Source: Anthopleura xanthogrammica (taxonomy: Eukaryota > Cnidaria > Anthozoa > Actiniaria > Actiniidae). From it: 64,000 nucleotides of DNA. Position 1 is the stretch's first letter. Each line of letters begins with the position of its first letter. Location of the stretch: NCBI GenBank assembly GCA_964019055.1, contig OZ025220.1:3471978-3535977 (forward strand). The letters run 5' to 3'. The translations under genes were made by a program, and so were the position numbers. Shown here piece after piece: positions 11,737-23,474 of the stretch. The notes beneath the pieces were generated by a model. That model searched no databases and had not been told where the DNA came from. It saw only the letters and a program-made list of their open reading frames with translations.

Positions 11737-12877
11737 ATGCTCAGATCCCAATATGCATATGACTTTTATTTGAATAATAATAGAATTCAACCTAAGGATA
11801 CTTTAAGAATATTAGGTGTTACCTTAGATCATCACCTAAGTTTCAAACCTCATGTTAAAGAAATCTTAAAGAAAGCCTATGCTAAAATTGCGACCCTTAG
11901 CCGCCTAAAGCATTTTGTTCCCAAATACATCTTAGTCAAATTATATAAAGCATATGTCTTACCACATTTTGAATATTGCAGTCCAATTTTGTTAGGCATT
12001 GGTAAGACATTGAATAAGAAAATGGAGTTAGCTAATGAGTATGGCTTAAGAACAGTATTGAAAGCAGGTTCCAACAGAAGTTACGATGAATTGCTCAGTT
12101 TAGCTTCAATGCGATCATTAGAGCGTAGACGTTGTATATATTCACTATCTCTAGTTTACAAGTCTATTAATGGTCTGGCCCCATCGTATATCTCTAGTTT
12201 TTTTAGACCAAGAACCACTAAATATAACTTAAGGGGCAACGGTCTCAAGGTTGAGCAAGTATCATTCGATAGCTCATTTGTACACAATTCGTTTTCTTAT
12301 ATTGTTACTCATTATTGGAACAATCTAAATAATTCTATCAAGCTCAGTAAATCCATTTCCCAATTTCGAAATAGCATAAGTAATGTCGATTTTAAAGGAT
12401 GCTCATGTTGCTCCTGCACATCGTGAACTGAGCGTATCAAATTATTTTATATATATATATATATTTATTTAAATTATAGGCGAGACATCGCTTTGCTGTT
12501 GCTCTGGGTTTCGCACTTGCGCGATCATCAGGCAGGCTTTTTAGCCTGTCTGGTAGTCGCATGGGCGTGGGGCGTGGGGCGCGGAGTGGCGGCGGAGTGA
12601 TGTCTCGTATAATTATTTATATATTTTTACTTATTCCTTAACTATTTAAGGGATTCTTATTTCATTAATTAGGGAATTTCTCGTTTCCGTTTTTCTCGTT
12701 TCATAACTTAGCTAGGTTAATCTCAAGATTTATATATTTTTTTAATATTATAATATAGTTTTTGTACTCTTTTTATTAGTTATTTTGTCGAGCGTTTTTA
12801 ACATGAGCCTCGTTGCTCGGAAGATTGGGCGAGCACTTCCCACGTCATCGACCCTAAATAAATTATTATTATTATTA
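11737..12877 (+). mobile_element. 5'-truncated LINE, copy 2 (CR1/L2-like)
   Basis: The 229-codon open frame 11737-12426 covers the end of a LINE reverse transcriptase. RILGVTLDHHLSFKPHV is the typical RT C-terminal motif (LG..LD..L.F..H). Then come a thumb/connector region (KLYKAYVLPHFEYCSPI) and the C-terminal block shared with copy 1. The 3' UTR carries the same long hairpin and the end TCGACCCTAAATAAATTATT, here with only about five TTA units. The uninterrupted frame and high identity to copy 1 suggest recent activity of the family. The first codons (MLRSQYAY) may belong to flanking DNA, since truncation occurred near 11745. Confidence 0.85.
12482..12606 (+). repeat. Long hairpin in the LINE 3' UTR, copy 2
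   Basis: This is the equivalent of 2171-2288. The left outer arm is identical to copy 1. The right arm has drifted (GCGGCGGAGTGATGTCTC), and a GCGTGGG duplication enlarges the loop side. The inner stem around AGGCAGGCTTTTTAGCCTG is preserved. Confidence 0.75.
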
Positions 12878-12923
12878 TATAACTTACTCAGACCAAGGTT
12901 TGATTTATTTTACTATAATTTTT

Positions 12924-13822
12924 TTCACATATCTGCACATCATAACTCTAATAAATGCAAACCGTATTCTTGTTGTTGCAAGTAACTAATCATTTTTCAT
13001 ATTTCATTTTAGATCAGGAGCTGATGCTGCCAACACTTCAAACTTTCGTCTTTGAGGAGAACAGTTACTGAGCAAAACACCAGAAACTACTTTATGAGAT
13101 CAATCAATTGTTTTTCTTAGACATAATAAAATCAATTTTTCATCGTATGTCGCTATCTTTAGACTCATTTGGCGGGAATTTCGCAGACGTTTGATGTACG
13201 ACTTGTCAATCAAGACCCAGTTGGTATATAAACCAGGTAATCATAACCGAATATTTGCATGTTTTGCTAACTATATATTTTTACTCAAATCAATACTGTA
13301 ATCTCATTCCTTGTCTCTTTTTTCATTGGATACAATGCTGCAATACTTTGTTAGCTTTGCATCTTGAGGAGCTAACAAACTTTGTTGAAAGCTGTTTGCT
13401 AACATGGACATAGTAAGTCGAAGGAGAGAGCAGGCTAAGAGGGAGCAATACAAAAAAGAAAAAAAAGCTCAACCCTTTCTTATCTTTGTGTTTCAGAATC
13501 CAAATTTTCCAATGATGAAGTTGTAAGATTAATCAGAGCATTTTTCTCTCTTTTTGTGGTACCCTAAACAGTTGGCTACACTTATCAGACATCACTCTTA
13601 TCAGACATCTTGCCGAATGTTTGTATAACCACAGCTATACTAATCACATGTGCTCTTTTGCCTTTTTTTATACTTGCAAGGAATATTGTTGACTTCCAGA
13701 CGGAAAAAAAAGGGTTCACATATCTGCACATTGTAACTCTAATAAATGCAAACCGTATTCTTGTTGTTGCAAGTAATTAATCATTTTTCATATTCCATTG
13801 CAAATCAGGAGCTGATGCCGCC
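12924..13822. repeat. Direct duplication of about 105 bp (12927-13030 and 13716-13820)
   Basis: Both copies run from CACATATCTGCACAT to CAGGAGCTGATGC with few differences and end in a possible splice acceptor. The second copy continues into a Pro-rich frame (ELMPPPPLPPPQ, then TAA or a basic tail depending on frame). This may be the last exon of a decayed gene. The spacer between copies has no supported gene. Confidence 0.55.
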
Positions 13823-14299
13823 ACCACCACTGCCGCCACCACAAGCGAAACGCCAAAGATGGACAATGACTTTTAAAATAACAAAAAATAAACTGTTTCA
13901 AAGTCATCTTCAATTTACTAGTTCCTGATTTATTTTTTTTCCATAGTAAGGAATTCGAAACGCATAGGAGTCTTCAAAAGTCTTATTTGCAATTTATCTG
14001 TAACATGCTTTTATTACTAGCCCAAAAGTGTATGTTAGGATCTTCTGAACTTTTTTCGAATGATAAGAGTAAGCGAACGGTGATATTTAAATTTCCCGCT
14101 CATGAAGTGTATCATTTTTTTTTTCCGAATCTCCCACAGTAATCAATGTTTACCAAAATGTAATATTTGATACGGTACCCAAAAGCTTGTTCGTAGGCAT
14201 CCGTTAATCTCGAAAAAGGATTCAGGACAAAATTTTTCTTTTCAGATTTTATATCCTAAAATTTTCCTTCAAAAAATTAGTTTAGAAAAAGTGTAATAT

Positions 14300-14921
14300 A
14301 TGTGTAATAAAAAAGCTATAAAATTAAAAGAGGACAGCTCAGCAACTTTTAAGTCACTCTGTAATGAGCTGCCACAAATTCAGACAGTTGAGGGATACGA
14401 TTTCGCCAAAGCCAAAATGGATGCATTTATAGACAGGAAATTCTTAAAATCATGGATTTCTTGGTGGCATGACAGGAGAAGTTTTATTTTTAGAGCTTTT
14501 ACTCCCAAAAATGCTCCTTAAATGAACCAGGCTGAGACCGTACATGCGAGCTGGGCGCATAGGGACCCAGCCAACATGACCTTACTAGATGTTTGCATGG
14601 CTGATGTAAGGGACACCATAGTCACATCACTCTAACCAGAAAACCAGTAATGTGGAGCTAGAAAGCTACAAGAGTGGAACAGGGAAAGCTGGAAACTGTG
14701 GCCCATCGTATGCGGACTTGAATAGACGAATGCACATAAGGGAGGTGAACAAAGCAAAGCAAGCAGGTCGTATTATTGACCCAAAGTCTTCCAAACATCC
14801 AAAGGAATGTAACACCAGCGTGAGGCAAAAGCAGTTGACAACAAGGACACAACCACATCCATCAGAATCTATCAAACCACAGTTACATCATTTACAACCG
14901 TTATTGGTTTGCAGCTTTTGA
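14300..14921 (+). pseudogene. Transposase-derived fragment with WWHDRR / NQAE motifs (broken)
   Basis: One frame reads SWISWWHDRRSFIFRAFTP and meets TAA at 14519-14521. The same frame then continues NQAETVHASWAHRDPANMTL and stops. A further segment (14652-14921) reads GPSYADLNRRMHIREVNKAK and DPKSSKHP. I recall this order of motifs from an unnamed transposon protein common in cnidarian genomes, but cannot name the superfamily. A related short frame appears at 15050-15170 (KKAPLFTLQDLTRMW). At least two nonsense changes make it inactive. Confidence 0.4.
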
Positions 14922-15179
14922 TCATCAGGGGCCGTACAGCGAATATTTGTGATACCTCATTCCATGACTTTCAAAGCTCATTTATCTGTAATTAACGCCT
15001 AGAAGTAACTAATTAGAACCCTTTGCTGATCGCCTTTTCATTTTTCAGTGATCAAACAAACCATCAAGCAGCTGATCGGAAGGGAAGAAGGCCATATGAG
15101 CCTAAGAAAGCCCCACTTTTTACTCTTCAGGATCTTACGAGGATGTGGAATTATTGTTACCAATCAATCGAGGTCAGTC

Positions 15180-16145
15180 CAGTAATTTTAGCAGTCTTTT
15201 AGTCACTGATACGTTCTTCCAGACAGAACTCAAACTAAAACTTCTGGTGCTTCCAAAACCTTTCTCCTTTACTGTTTTCTTACTTTCTTCCACAATGTAA
15301 TAATTTGTAACAATTCCATAAGATAAGTTTTGAAAGATTAGTGGGTTAGTTAAGGGATAACTCTTTTTTTTTTTAAGCTCCATGAACTTTTTGAATAATT
15401 GTTCATTGTTTTCCTTGCTATAGGGACTTCGTGGTCTATGGTTATGGACCATTACAGTTTTTTCCTTTGGACATTTCTAAGAGGCGAGGAACCTCTTAGT
15501 TTAAAAGTGAAGCATTTAAAGATGTCAAGCAATTATGACGGTAGTGGTGAAACTTTTTATAGTTTATTTATTTGTATTGTAGAGCAACGGTCAGGATAAC
15601 TGACGTTATATACAAACTTTCCTGCTACTCGTGCATTTGTACGACAACCTCATGTGAATTCTATTTTTTAGTTCGCTCTGGAAACTTGCCTACTCACATA
15701 GACGTGAATATTCACTAGTCTAAAGCAGACAGAAAGGCATTTTCGATTTTTTTTTAAGAAGTCTGTCTTTTGCTTAGATCTTTACTCTAGCTATATTGTC
15801 ATTTGCTTCCTTGTTTGGTTTACATCATCATCAATATGTTCTTATAAGTTCAAGATCAGAACAGTTTACTGATCAATACATTGAAATGAAATCATAATAA
15901 CAAGTCCCAATTATTTTACTGCATTCTGCTGAGACAAGAAAACCTGGAAAACTTTGCAAGGTAACATATACATGTCTTAGGATCCCTTTGTCATTCGTTC
16001 AAGATGGCGGATGGACCGTATTTTGTACATGTAATCTTTTGGACTTTTCCAATGGATGATCAAATAGATCGTCATTACTTTGGTCATAAGTTAATAGTTA
16101 ATTTCATACTTCAGTATAAATATGTTTTGGCGCCTATTTTGAATT
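15180..16145. other. Non-coding stretch
   Basis: There is no supported gene. A frame at 15399-15599 reads through a plausible acceptor but has no recognisable feature. Confidence 0.35.
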
Positions 16146-16150
16146 TTACG

Positions 16151-17395
16151 ATGGTTGACAAGGCAGAGCACCGATGAAAGTTGCAACGTGTATTTGGTCC
16201 ATCGCTTGATTTCTCGAAAATTTGGTACGCTATTTCAAACAGTTATATGCAAAATGGCAGGAAAGAAAAATTTATAAACAGTGACATTGCCAAGTTTTTT
16301 CCTGGTGCAATCTTGGAAGTGTCCCTCACAGAGTTAAAAACTCAAGACGGCAAGTATGCACCCCTCGGCTTATTTGGATCAAAGAAGAAGGATGTAGTGG
16401 TTGTCACTACCTCATTTGGCCTGCTTGCGACAAGCCTTCGGACAAAACTTGAAAAGAACAGTTTTATAAAATCAAATGATTTCTTAAAGCTAAAAACGTA
16501 TTTGAACTCATTCAATTGCAATGATGACATTGTGGCAGGGAAAAATGGCGCCAATATCATTGTTCTAGATACACCACCAGATACACCACCAGAAACCCCT
16601 AAAGAACAAAGTAGTGGAACAGTGCCTCTCCTTCCGGAGGCTCCAGCTGCATGGTCATTAAAAACGTTGGAGGCTAGCAAGTTAGGGCCAAGACTCATGG
16701 CAAAAAAAGCTGCTGAACTATCCAAAGCATCGATCGAGGATGTGAAGACCCAATTGATCGACAATGACTTTCGATATGTACTCGGCTACAGTTTTTGTTT
16801 TGGAGACGAGAACAATAAACATTTTGTGCAGAATACCCTTTCCACCCCCTTGTCTATTGTTGCCAAAAAAGAGTGGCTTCAGAAAAGCTTTCCAGGAAAT
16901 GATAAGCCAGCCAGTATATAGTGCTTTCATAGACACGATGAAAGTCCCTGCTGCACTAGCATTACAACCGCAATTATGGAACAACGATGATGCAAGTATG
17001 AGACAGATGTATCACATCTGGCAAACTGAAGTGTTGACTAATGCTGACTTTCACTACGAGACCCCTGTCCTGCAATTCGACCTGAACAGAGAACAATCTC
17101 TTGTTCTCGATAAACTCCAGCTTTTCTTGCGGCTCCGCAAACGGCATTATCTGCTCACCACGACACTGACAATGACGATTCTGACACTGACGAAATCATA
17201 GACGAAGATCCGCATGTTCTGCCTCCTCCTAGATCTAACATTTCATTTCAATTGTCGGCCATGCCGGTACCAGAAAGACCCAATGTCTATGTGGCTGTAT
17301 CCAATTTTGTATACAGGAGCGCAAGAAAGTCTTGGTCGCAACACCCACAGGCTTTCTTGCTTCCACCTACACAGCTAAATTCGATACGGACATAG
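16151..17395 (+). pseudogene. Unrecognised gene, about 410 codons, broken by one stop and two frameshifts
   Basis: Ancestral start ATG 16151 (MVDKAEHR), then TGA at 16175-16177 in frame. The long frame to 16921 reads KIWYAISNSYMQNGRKEKF, VVVVTTSFGLLATSL, LDTPPDTPPETP and LGPRLMAKKAAELSK. Near 16880 the protein-like frame shifts (KAFQEMISQPVYSAF, then NREQSLVLDKLQ). It shifts again near 17130 into an acidic stretch DTDNDDSDTDEIIDEDP and ends at TAG 17393-17395. Seen: a Pro/Thr linker and acidic C-terminal tracts, but no known catalytic motif. It directly precedes the toxin-like duplications and the polymerase gene. It could be part of the same mobile element, but that is not shown. Confidence 0.4.
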
Positions 17396-17407
17396 ATTGC
17401 AACACTA

Positions 17408-17443
17408 TTCAACACTATTGCTACCAGAATCAATAGTGTTGAA
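17408..17443. repeat. Short perfect hairpin
   Basis: TTCAACACTATTG, a 10-base loop, then CAATAGTGTTGAA. It lies at the left edge of the tandem duplication. It could be a foldback footprint. Confidence 0.7.
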
Positions 17444-17954
17444 TCACTATAAGATGACAGCAATTTATTGATTCATATATAGATATTCTTTAAATCAGTT
17501 TATTATTCTGACATATAGTGTTTGCAGTGCAACAACAGCAGTGTCCAACAAAATATGGCGTAGCTCTTTCTGTCAAAAAGTTTGAGGAACTTTAAAAAAT
17601 CGTCACGGACTCGAGTAGAATTGCTGCCAGTGCCAGGCTAGAAATCGGTTCAATTTCCACCTACCCGAGAAACGCAAAAACTACTTTATTCAAGTTGCTA
17701 TGGTCAACAACATGCTAGGGTCAACAGATTCAACAGATATATTAAATTTCACATCCGAAAATACGTGGACGTTCTCCAAACCTACCTTGATGTTCCTGAT
17801 AGAGTAAAAGTACCTACAAAAGCATATAGCATCATGACTTTTGTAAATTGGGTGGTTCTTAAAAGAACCGTTTTTGTTTTAGCACATAGGTCATTGAATT
17901 TTATACTATACTCGTATTTTATATTATACTCATACTTGTAAGGAAAAAAAATCA

Positions 17955-18215
17955 CCATGAGTCTGAAAGACTAATTAAGTGAAGTGGTTTTGGACGAAGA
18001 GGGGAAAGCTCACATAGAAGACATATAGAGGACTGGCCAGGAAAATCCAGATTTATGATAACTAAGGAAGAGGTTTTCGAACTCATAAGGAACATGGTAC
18101 AAGAAGCTGCAGACAAGAATGAAATATATGACTCACAAGTTAATAACACGATAGTGTTAAGAAAGGTTATGGAACGGGATGTAGGAATAAATAGGTTTGA
18201 TGAAAAAAATTATTA
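17955..18215 (+). pseudogene. Toxin-like ORF, copy A (truncated, frameshifted)
   Basis: The sequence is homologous to the ORFs of copies B and C. A 4-base loss relative to them, near 18020, breaks the frame right after the first His motif. The copy is cut off at the junction with copy B. It is not functional. Confidence 0.7.
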
Positions 18216-18316
18216 TATTATATAGCTCATTGAATTTTATACTATACTTGTATTTTATATTATACTCATACTTGTAAGAAGAAGAAAATTCAACATGAGT
18301 CTGAAAGACTAATTAA

Positions 18317-18714
18317 TTGAAGTGGTTTTTAGACGAAGAGGCGAAAGCTCACATAGAAGAAAGACATATAGAGGACTGGCCAGGAAAATCAAGATTTATG
18401 ATAACTAAGGAAGAGGTTTTCGAACTCATAAGGAACATGGTACAAGAAGCTGCAGACAAGAACGAAATATGGGCCTTGCAAGCTAATAACACGATAGTGT
18501 TAAGAAAGATGATGGAAAAGGAAATAGGCATAAATAGACTTGATGGAAAAAAGAGGGATAACATAATGTTTGTTATCATAAGAGATAGAAGAGTGGTGAC
18601 TGCATACCCCACTGGGTTGGATAAAAAAGAACAGTGTGAAGAAGTGTTTTCGAAAGAAGTGGACGAAGAGGGATATTATGTTATAGGAAAAAATGAAGTG
18701 GAAGTTAAAGAGAT

Positions 18715-18747
<33 letters not shown>

Positions 18748-18775
18748 TTATGAAGATGAAGAAGTGAAGAAATGA
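18317..18775 (+). CDS. Toxin-like (BECR-fold?) small ORF, copy B
   Basis: The open frame is about 152 codons. Seen: HIEERHIEDWPGKSRF, then a helical stretch, then RDRRVVTAYPTGLD, then a Glu run and DYEDEEVKK. The order H..RH ... S ... strand ... R-V-V-T-A-Y-P resembles the BECR nuclease fold (barnase/EndoU/colicin D-E5/RelE) found in bacterial polymorphic toxins and phage proteins. This is inference from motif layout, not a search. No ATG begins the frame. An upstream ATG AGT CTG is followed by a stop within six codons in all three copies, so translation would need splicing or the gene is dead. A one-base T insertion separates its 5' end from copy C. Confidence 0.45.
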
Positions 18776-19675
18776 TGTCTTATGCTAAATGAAGTGGAAG
18801 AACTAATCTTCGAGGAGCTGTGGAAGTAAAATAGTATTTTTCTTCCAAATTTATAGGATTTTGAAACAATAGTAATGTCGGTGATTTTTTCCTTTTAACA
18901 AACTTTACCTAATGTTTCGGAACATACTCAGTTTAACAAAGTTTTATCCTATTGTTCTATAGGAAACAATGGATGCTACTGAAATCCCGCCAGAAATGTT
19001 GGAGCCCTGGAAGGATTGGGAACAAGAACTCCTAAGTTTCTCAACTTACTAAGATATATGTAACTTTACGTAACTTTAAAATAATTATTATTTTACTAAA
19101 TATTTTGTTTTTGTCTCAGTTGTAAGACCGGTTTGACAAGATTGTTTGAATGAAATTGATTGAAGGTTATAAGATGACAGCAATTTATTGATTCATATAT
19201 AGATATTCTTTAAATCAGTTTATTATTCTGACATATAGTGTTTGCAGTGCAACAACAGCAGTGTCCAACAAAATATGGCGTAGCTCTTTCTGTCAAAGAG
19301 TTTGAGGAACTTAAAAAAATCGTCACGGACTCGAGTAGAATTGCTGCCAGTGCCAGGCTAGAAATCGGTTCAATTTCCACCTACCCGAGAAACGCAAAAA
19401 CTACTTTATTCAAGTTGCTATGGTCAACAACATGCTAGGGTTAACAGATTCAACGGATATATTAAATTTCACATCCGAAAATACGTGGACGTTCTCCGAA
19501 CCTACGTTGATGTTCCTGATAGAGTAAAAGTACCTACAAAAGCATATAGCATCATGACTTTTGTAAATTGGGTGGTTCTTAAAAGAACCGTTTTTGTTTT
19601 AGCACATAGGTTATTGAATTTTAGACTATACTTGTATTTTATATTATACTCATACTTGTAAGAAAAAAAAATTCA

Positions 19676-20100
19676 TCATGAGTCTGAAAGACTAATTAAG
19701 TGAAGTGGTTTTGGACAAAGGGGCGAAAGCTCATATAGAAGAAAGACATATAGAGACATGGCCAGAAAAGTCCAGATTTATAATACCAAGGGATGAGGTT
19801 TTTGACCTTATCATGAGCATGGTGGAGGAAGCCGCAGATAAGAATGAAATATATGACTCACAAGGTAATAACCCGATAGTGTTAAGAAAGGTTATGGAAC
19901 AGGATATAGGAATAAATAGGTTTGATGAAAAAAAGCAGGACAACCGAATGTTCATTATAAAAAAGGATAGAAGAGTGGTGACTGCATACCCCACTGGGTT
20001 GGATAAAAAAGAACAGTGTGAAGAAGTGTTTTCGAAAGAAGTGGACGAAGAGGAATATTATGTTATAGGAAAAAATGAAGTGGAAGTTAAAGAGGAAGAA

Positions 20101-20132
<32 letters not shown>

Positions 20133-20160
20133 TTATGAAGATGAAGAAGTGAAGAAATGA
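19676..20160 (+). CDS. Toxin-like (BECR-fold?) small ORF, copy C
   Basis: This is a paralogue of copy B. The His-rich start (HIEERHIETWPEKSRF) and the VVTAYPTGLDKKEQCEEV block are conserved. The middle region differs at many codons while both frames stay open, and the Glu run is longer by a few codons. Differences concentrate in the middle; the last 60 codons are nearly identical, which suggests gene conversion or a mosaic. Like copy B it lacks an ATG start in frame. It lies directly upstream of the polymerase exons. Confidence 0.45.
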
Positions 20161-20488
20161 TGTCTTATGCTAAATGAAGTGGAAGAACTAATCTTCGAGG
20201 AGCTGTGGGAGTAAAATAGTATTTTTCTTCCAAATTTATAGGATTTTGAAACAATAGTAACGTCAGTGATTTTCTTCCTTTTAACAAACTTTACCTAATG
20301 TTTCGGAACATACTCAGTTTAACCAAGTTTTATCCTATTGTTCTATAGGAAACAATGGATGCTACCGAAATCCTGCCAGAAATGTTGGAGCCCTGGAAGG
20401 ATTGGGAACAAGAACTCCTAAGTTTCTCAACTTACTAAGATATATGTAACTTTATTAGAAATTAATTTTTACTTTATAATATTTTTAG

Positions 20489-22500
20489 GAAAATGCTTGG
20501 AAAATGCTTCCTCCAGAGGTGTTTGGAGACTGGGGGCCTATTGACTTGTTAGAAGAGGCTGCCGAGGTAAGCTTGGCTTGGGTGCTCATTAGTAGTCCTA
20601 TTGTCATTTCTAAACTATTTTCATATCTTAACTACCCATTGTGTATTCATTTTTCATAAATTTATTTATTATTTTGTAGGCAACTGCAGATTTTGAAGAA
20701 GAAAACATCGAAGAAATTCCTTTGGAAGATATCCAGACTGGGGAAGGAACAAAGGTAAACTTTTACTAACAGACGAATCACTCTTTATTGATCTTAAACT
20801 AGGATGCGCTTGATTCATTTATTAATCTCTGTTTCCCTTTCTTTATAGTCCCCTTCCAAAAAACTTCAGTGCGAAGTGTGTGGAAAATCGTTCAAGCAGG
20901 TGTACCATTTAAGACATCACAAGAATATCCACAACAAAGATATGTGTTCTACATCTGGAAAGAAGTTCAACACTAAATCAAACAGGAAACGCCATGAAAA
21001 GACGCATCAACGTCGTGGAGTGGAAAGAGAGTTCTCCTGTGGTTAATGTCAGGAGAAATTCAACAATGTGAATTCACTCGGTGTGCACATGGACACCACT
21101 CATCCAACACCCTCTACCAGTGGAACCAAGAGAAAAAACAATTCCCCCTAGAAAAGATCAAACAAGAAACAGAAAAAGAATGTTTCTGAACAAGGTATTT
21201 CATCATAGTTTAATAACACCAGCTGTGCTTCATTAACTGTTTAGGAAAATTGTAAACAATCTTTCTCGTTGTTTCTTTTGAGGTATTAGCGAACAACAAT
21301 AATCAACTAATTGGGTAGCTGATCCACAAACTATCCCACACACTTTGGTCTTGAATCTGGATGAGATAAATTTACAAGAAACACTGGCGCCAACTTCGAA
21401 CAAGTTTCAGTCGTCGCAACAAGGTTCAAGATTGGTATAACTTCAGAATTGACAGACTAAATACTGAAGACCTTGTCCAACATGTGAGCTCAGTTTCCAG
21501 GAACAGACCACCGTGTTCAGGTTGAATATGTCCTTTGGCTTTGTTCTCTGGAACAATGAGACCAGTGAGCTTCAGTATTATCATCCCAGCCACAACAACA
21601 CCCGTGTGTTTGAAGAGCCGTTCCTCATCTCCAGTGCCCAAGATTTACAACAAGTGTATGATGCTTTGAGTAATCTGGACATTCTGGAATGGATCCGTCA
21701 AAAAAGACCGAACTCCAAATGGGTCGTCAGCTGGGTAACGAATGTGTGTTTTTATGTGACCAAACTACGTGATCACCCTATTGGTCATTCTGCTGTACTG
21801 CCGCCTTACATCATAAACAACAAAGCCATTGTTGGTTTAGAGTGCGATAGTAATACTAGCCTTCCCTAGAAAGATAACTTATGCTTTTTCTGGTGTTTAG
21901 CTTTCCACAATGGGTGTGACTTAAAGAATCTGACTAGAGATACCAAGCATTATTTCGAAAGGTTAGTGATTTATCTTAATTTATCTGTGCTCAACTTTTG
22001 TTTCCTACTTGAATAACTCTTAATCATCTGTAGTTAACAGTCTTTTCTTATTCCCAAACATTTTAGTTTATCAAACTCATAGAAATTTTTTTTTCTTTTA
22101 GATTTCGCAAGTCCTACCATATTCGTCGAAATTACCGCTCGCCTGATCCGACGCTGTCTGTCATCATGCAAGCACAATGTACTTGAATTTGTTTAAAAAC
22201 CACCTCTCTTATGTCAAGAGTCTTGCCCGATATTCCAAATCCTTCTAGTGTTCCCGCTGCGGTAAATATTGGAAAATGGGGTTCAGGTTGAACCGCCACG
22301 AACAAACGAACTGTTCCACCAACCATCTTTGACCAGCTGGCTGATGAAGGAATAGAGATCCCTGATGAGATGAGGTACTTTCCGCACTTCGCCACCTACG
22401 ACTTTGAATGTCTGTTCAACTGAGAAAACCTGCCAAACAATACCGAGAAACTGACCTGGGAGAATAAGCATGTGCCATTGAGTGCCAGTATCTGCTCCAA
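20489..22500 (+). pseudogene. C2H2 zinc-finger plus family B DNA polymerase gene, N-terminal half (broken)
   Basis: Phase-0 exons 20489-20566 and 20680-20754 (acidic, DWGPIDLLEEAAE) lead into an exon from 20849. Its first finger, CEVCGKSFKQVYHLRHH..H, is intact (C-x2-C-x12-H-x3-H). The second finger has lost a Cys (CSTS), and TAA at 21043-21045 cuts the third. From 21390 a region reads NKVQDWYNFRIDRL and RQKRPNSKWVVSWVTNV, then another nonsense codon, then a GT donor after 21961. The exonuclease-I motif YDFEC is at 22397-22411 and TGA follows at 22421. The YDFEC motif and its surroundings fit protein-primed family B polymerases of the Polinton/Maverick/adintovirus group. This is virus-like DNA; it carries several stops and cannot make a full protein. 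Confidence 0.55.
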
Positions 22501-22509
22501 CTTACCAAA

Positions 22510-23465
22510 CCAAAGTGTTTTATAACAAGTGATAATTCTCATTGATTCGTTTAGTTTATTACGTTAATTAATAATTGATGAACTCTGTTGATTTAAGTAC
22601 TGTGATTGACACTTACTAAGTAAATATCGTGTTACAGATGATAGTAAGTAAACTCGTTTTCAGATGTGATTGACCAGATATAAAAGTATTGCTAACCAGG
22701 AGGTCAATAAGTGAAGTCACAAGTAAAGCTAACCCGAAGTTCAAGATTGCTAACCTGTTTTTTGTTGTACTACATATGTAAAGTGTTTAAGACGTATACC
22801 CGCCACAGAAGTAAGTGAAAGAATTAGTATTAGAACGTTTAGTTCATAACAATTGTAAGTAATCGTACATTTGTACTTATTCTAGATCGAATAGCTAATC
22901 TAAGTACTGAATAAAGTTATACGATTTGTGGCTACGATACTGTCTCTGAATACAACGCAACACTCATGATTTTTTATAAGACTTTGTAGAGAACTTAGTT
23001 GAAATCAGTCATGAGAGTTAATGTTTGTTATTGAACGACTTTGAAGTTATCTTCGCCGCCATGGATGAAAAAATTGGTGAGACTGATGGAGTACAGGAAA
23101 TGGTGGATTTACTGGTAGGTCTGGAAGAAGAGGATGAAAACGGTAGAGGAATCAATGTACTTGACTCAGATGATGAAGATGAAGAACAGATAGAGTGAGA
23201 ATGAAGAAGATCTGTTCTTCATCAATAATGACAGTGAGAGCGAGGAACAAGACTTAAATTTCTACCAAGCGCTGGACCAGGAACTTGGAGAGCCAGTTTG
23301 GATAGATAGAAGCCCCAGAAAAAAAAGACAAGAAAAAACACCTGCTAGTGAAGCTAAAGGTAATTTATGAAATACTTTTATATAATTCTATAAGTAGATT
23401 TAAGAAAAGAAATAGCATTATCATCTCTAGTATCATTAAAAATATTTATCCTAATTATTTTATTT
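22510..23465. other. Insert or intron between the exonuclease motifs, with a possible solo LTR
   Basis: The stretch separates the ExoI part from the ExoII part of the polymerase. It has a TATA-like GATATAAAAG (22677) and a poly(A) signal AATAAAG about 22910, as an LTR would, but matching target duplications were not found. After it, ATGGATGAAAAAATTGG (23061) opens an acidic frame that stops at 23199. A second acidic frame ends at a donor near 23360. Confidence 0.3.
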
Positions 23466-23474
23466 GTTGTTAGG

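Larger units (their letters stand above)
17445..20450 (+). repeat. Three-fold tandem segmental duplication
   Basis: Copy A spans 17445 to about 18222, copy B about 18226-19165 and copy C 19166 to about 20450. A full unit has a leader (ATAAGATGACAGC ... AGCACATAGG), a toxin-like ORF and a 3' block containing GATGCTAC-GAAATCC-GCCAGAAATG. Copy A stops inside the ORF. Copy B starts just before it and lacks the leader. Copy C is full length and runs into the exons of the polymerase gene. Long stretches are near-identical, so the duplications are fairly recent. Confidence 0.9.

Noticed and set aside
16342..16764. 140-codon minus-strand frame
   Set aside because: It is a shadow of the plus-strand gene at 16151-17395; codon use and Pro/Thr motif make sense only on plus.
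22600..22965. Solo LTR bounded by TG...CA
   Set aside because: TATA- and poly(A)-like signals exist, but I found no matching target duplication or second LTR; kept only as a possibility.
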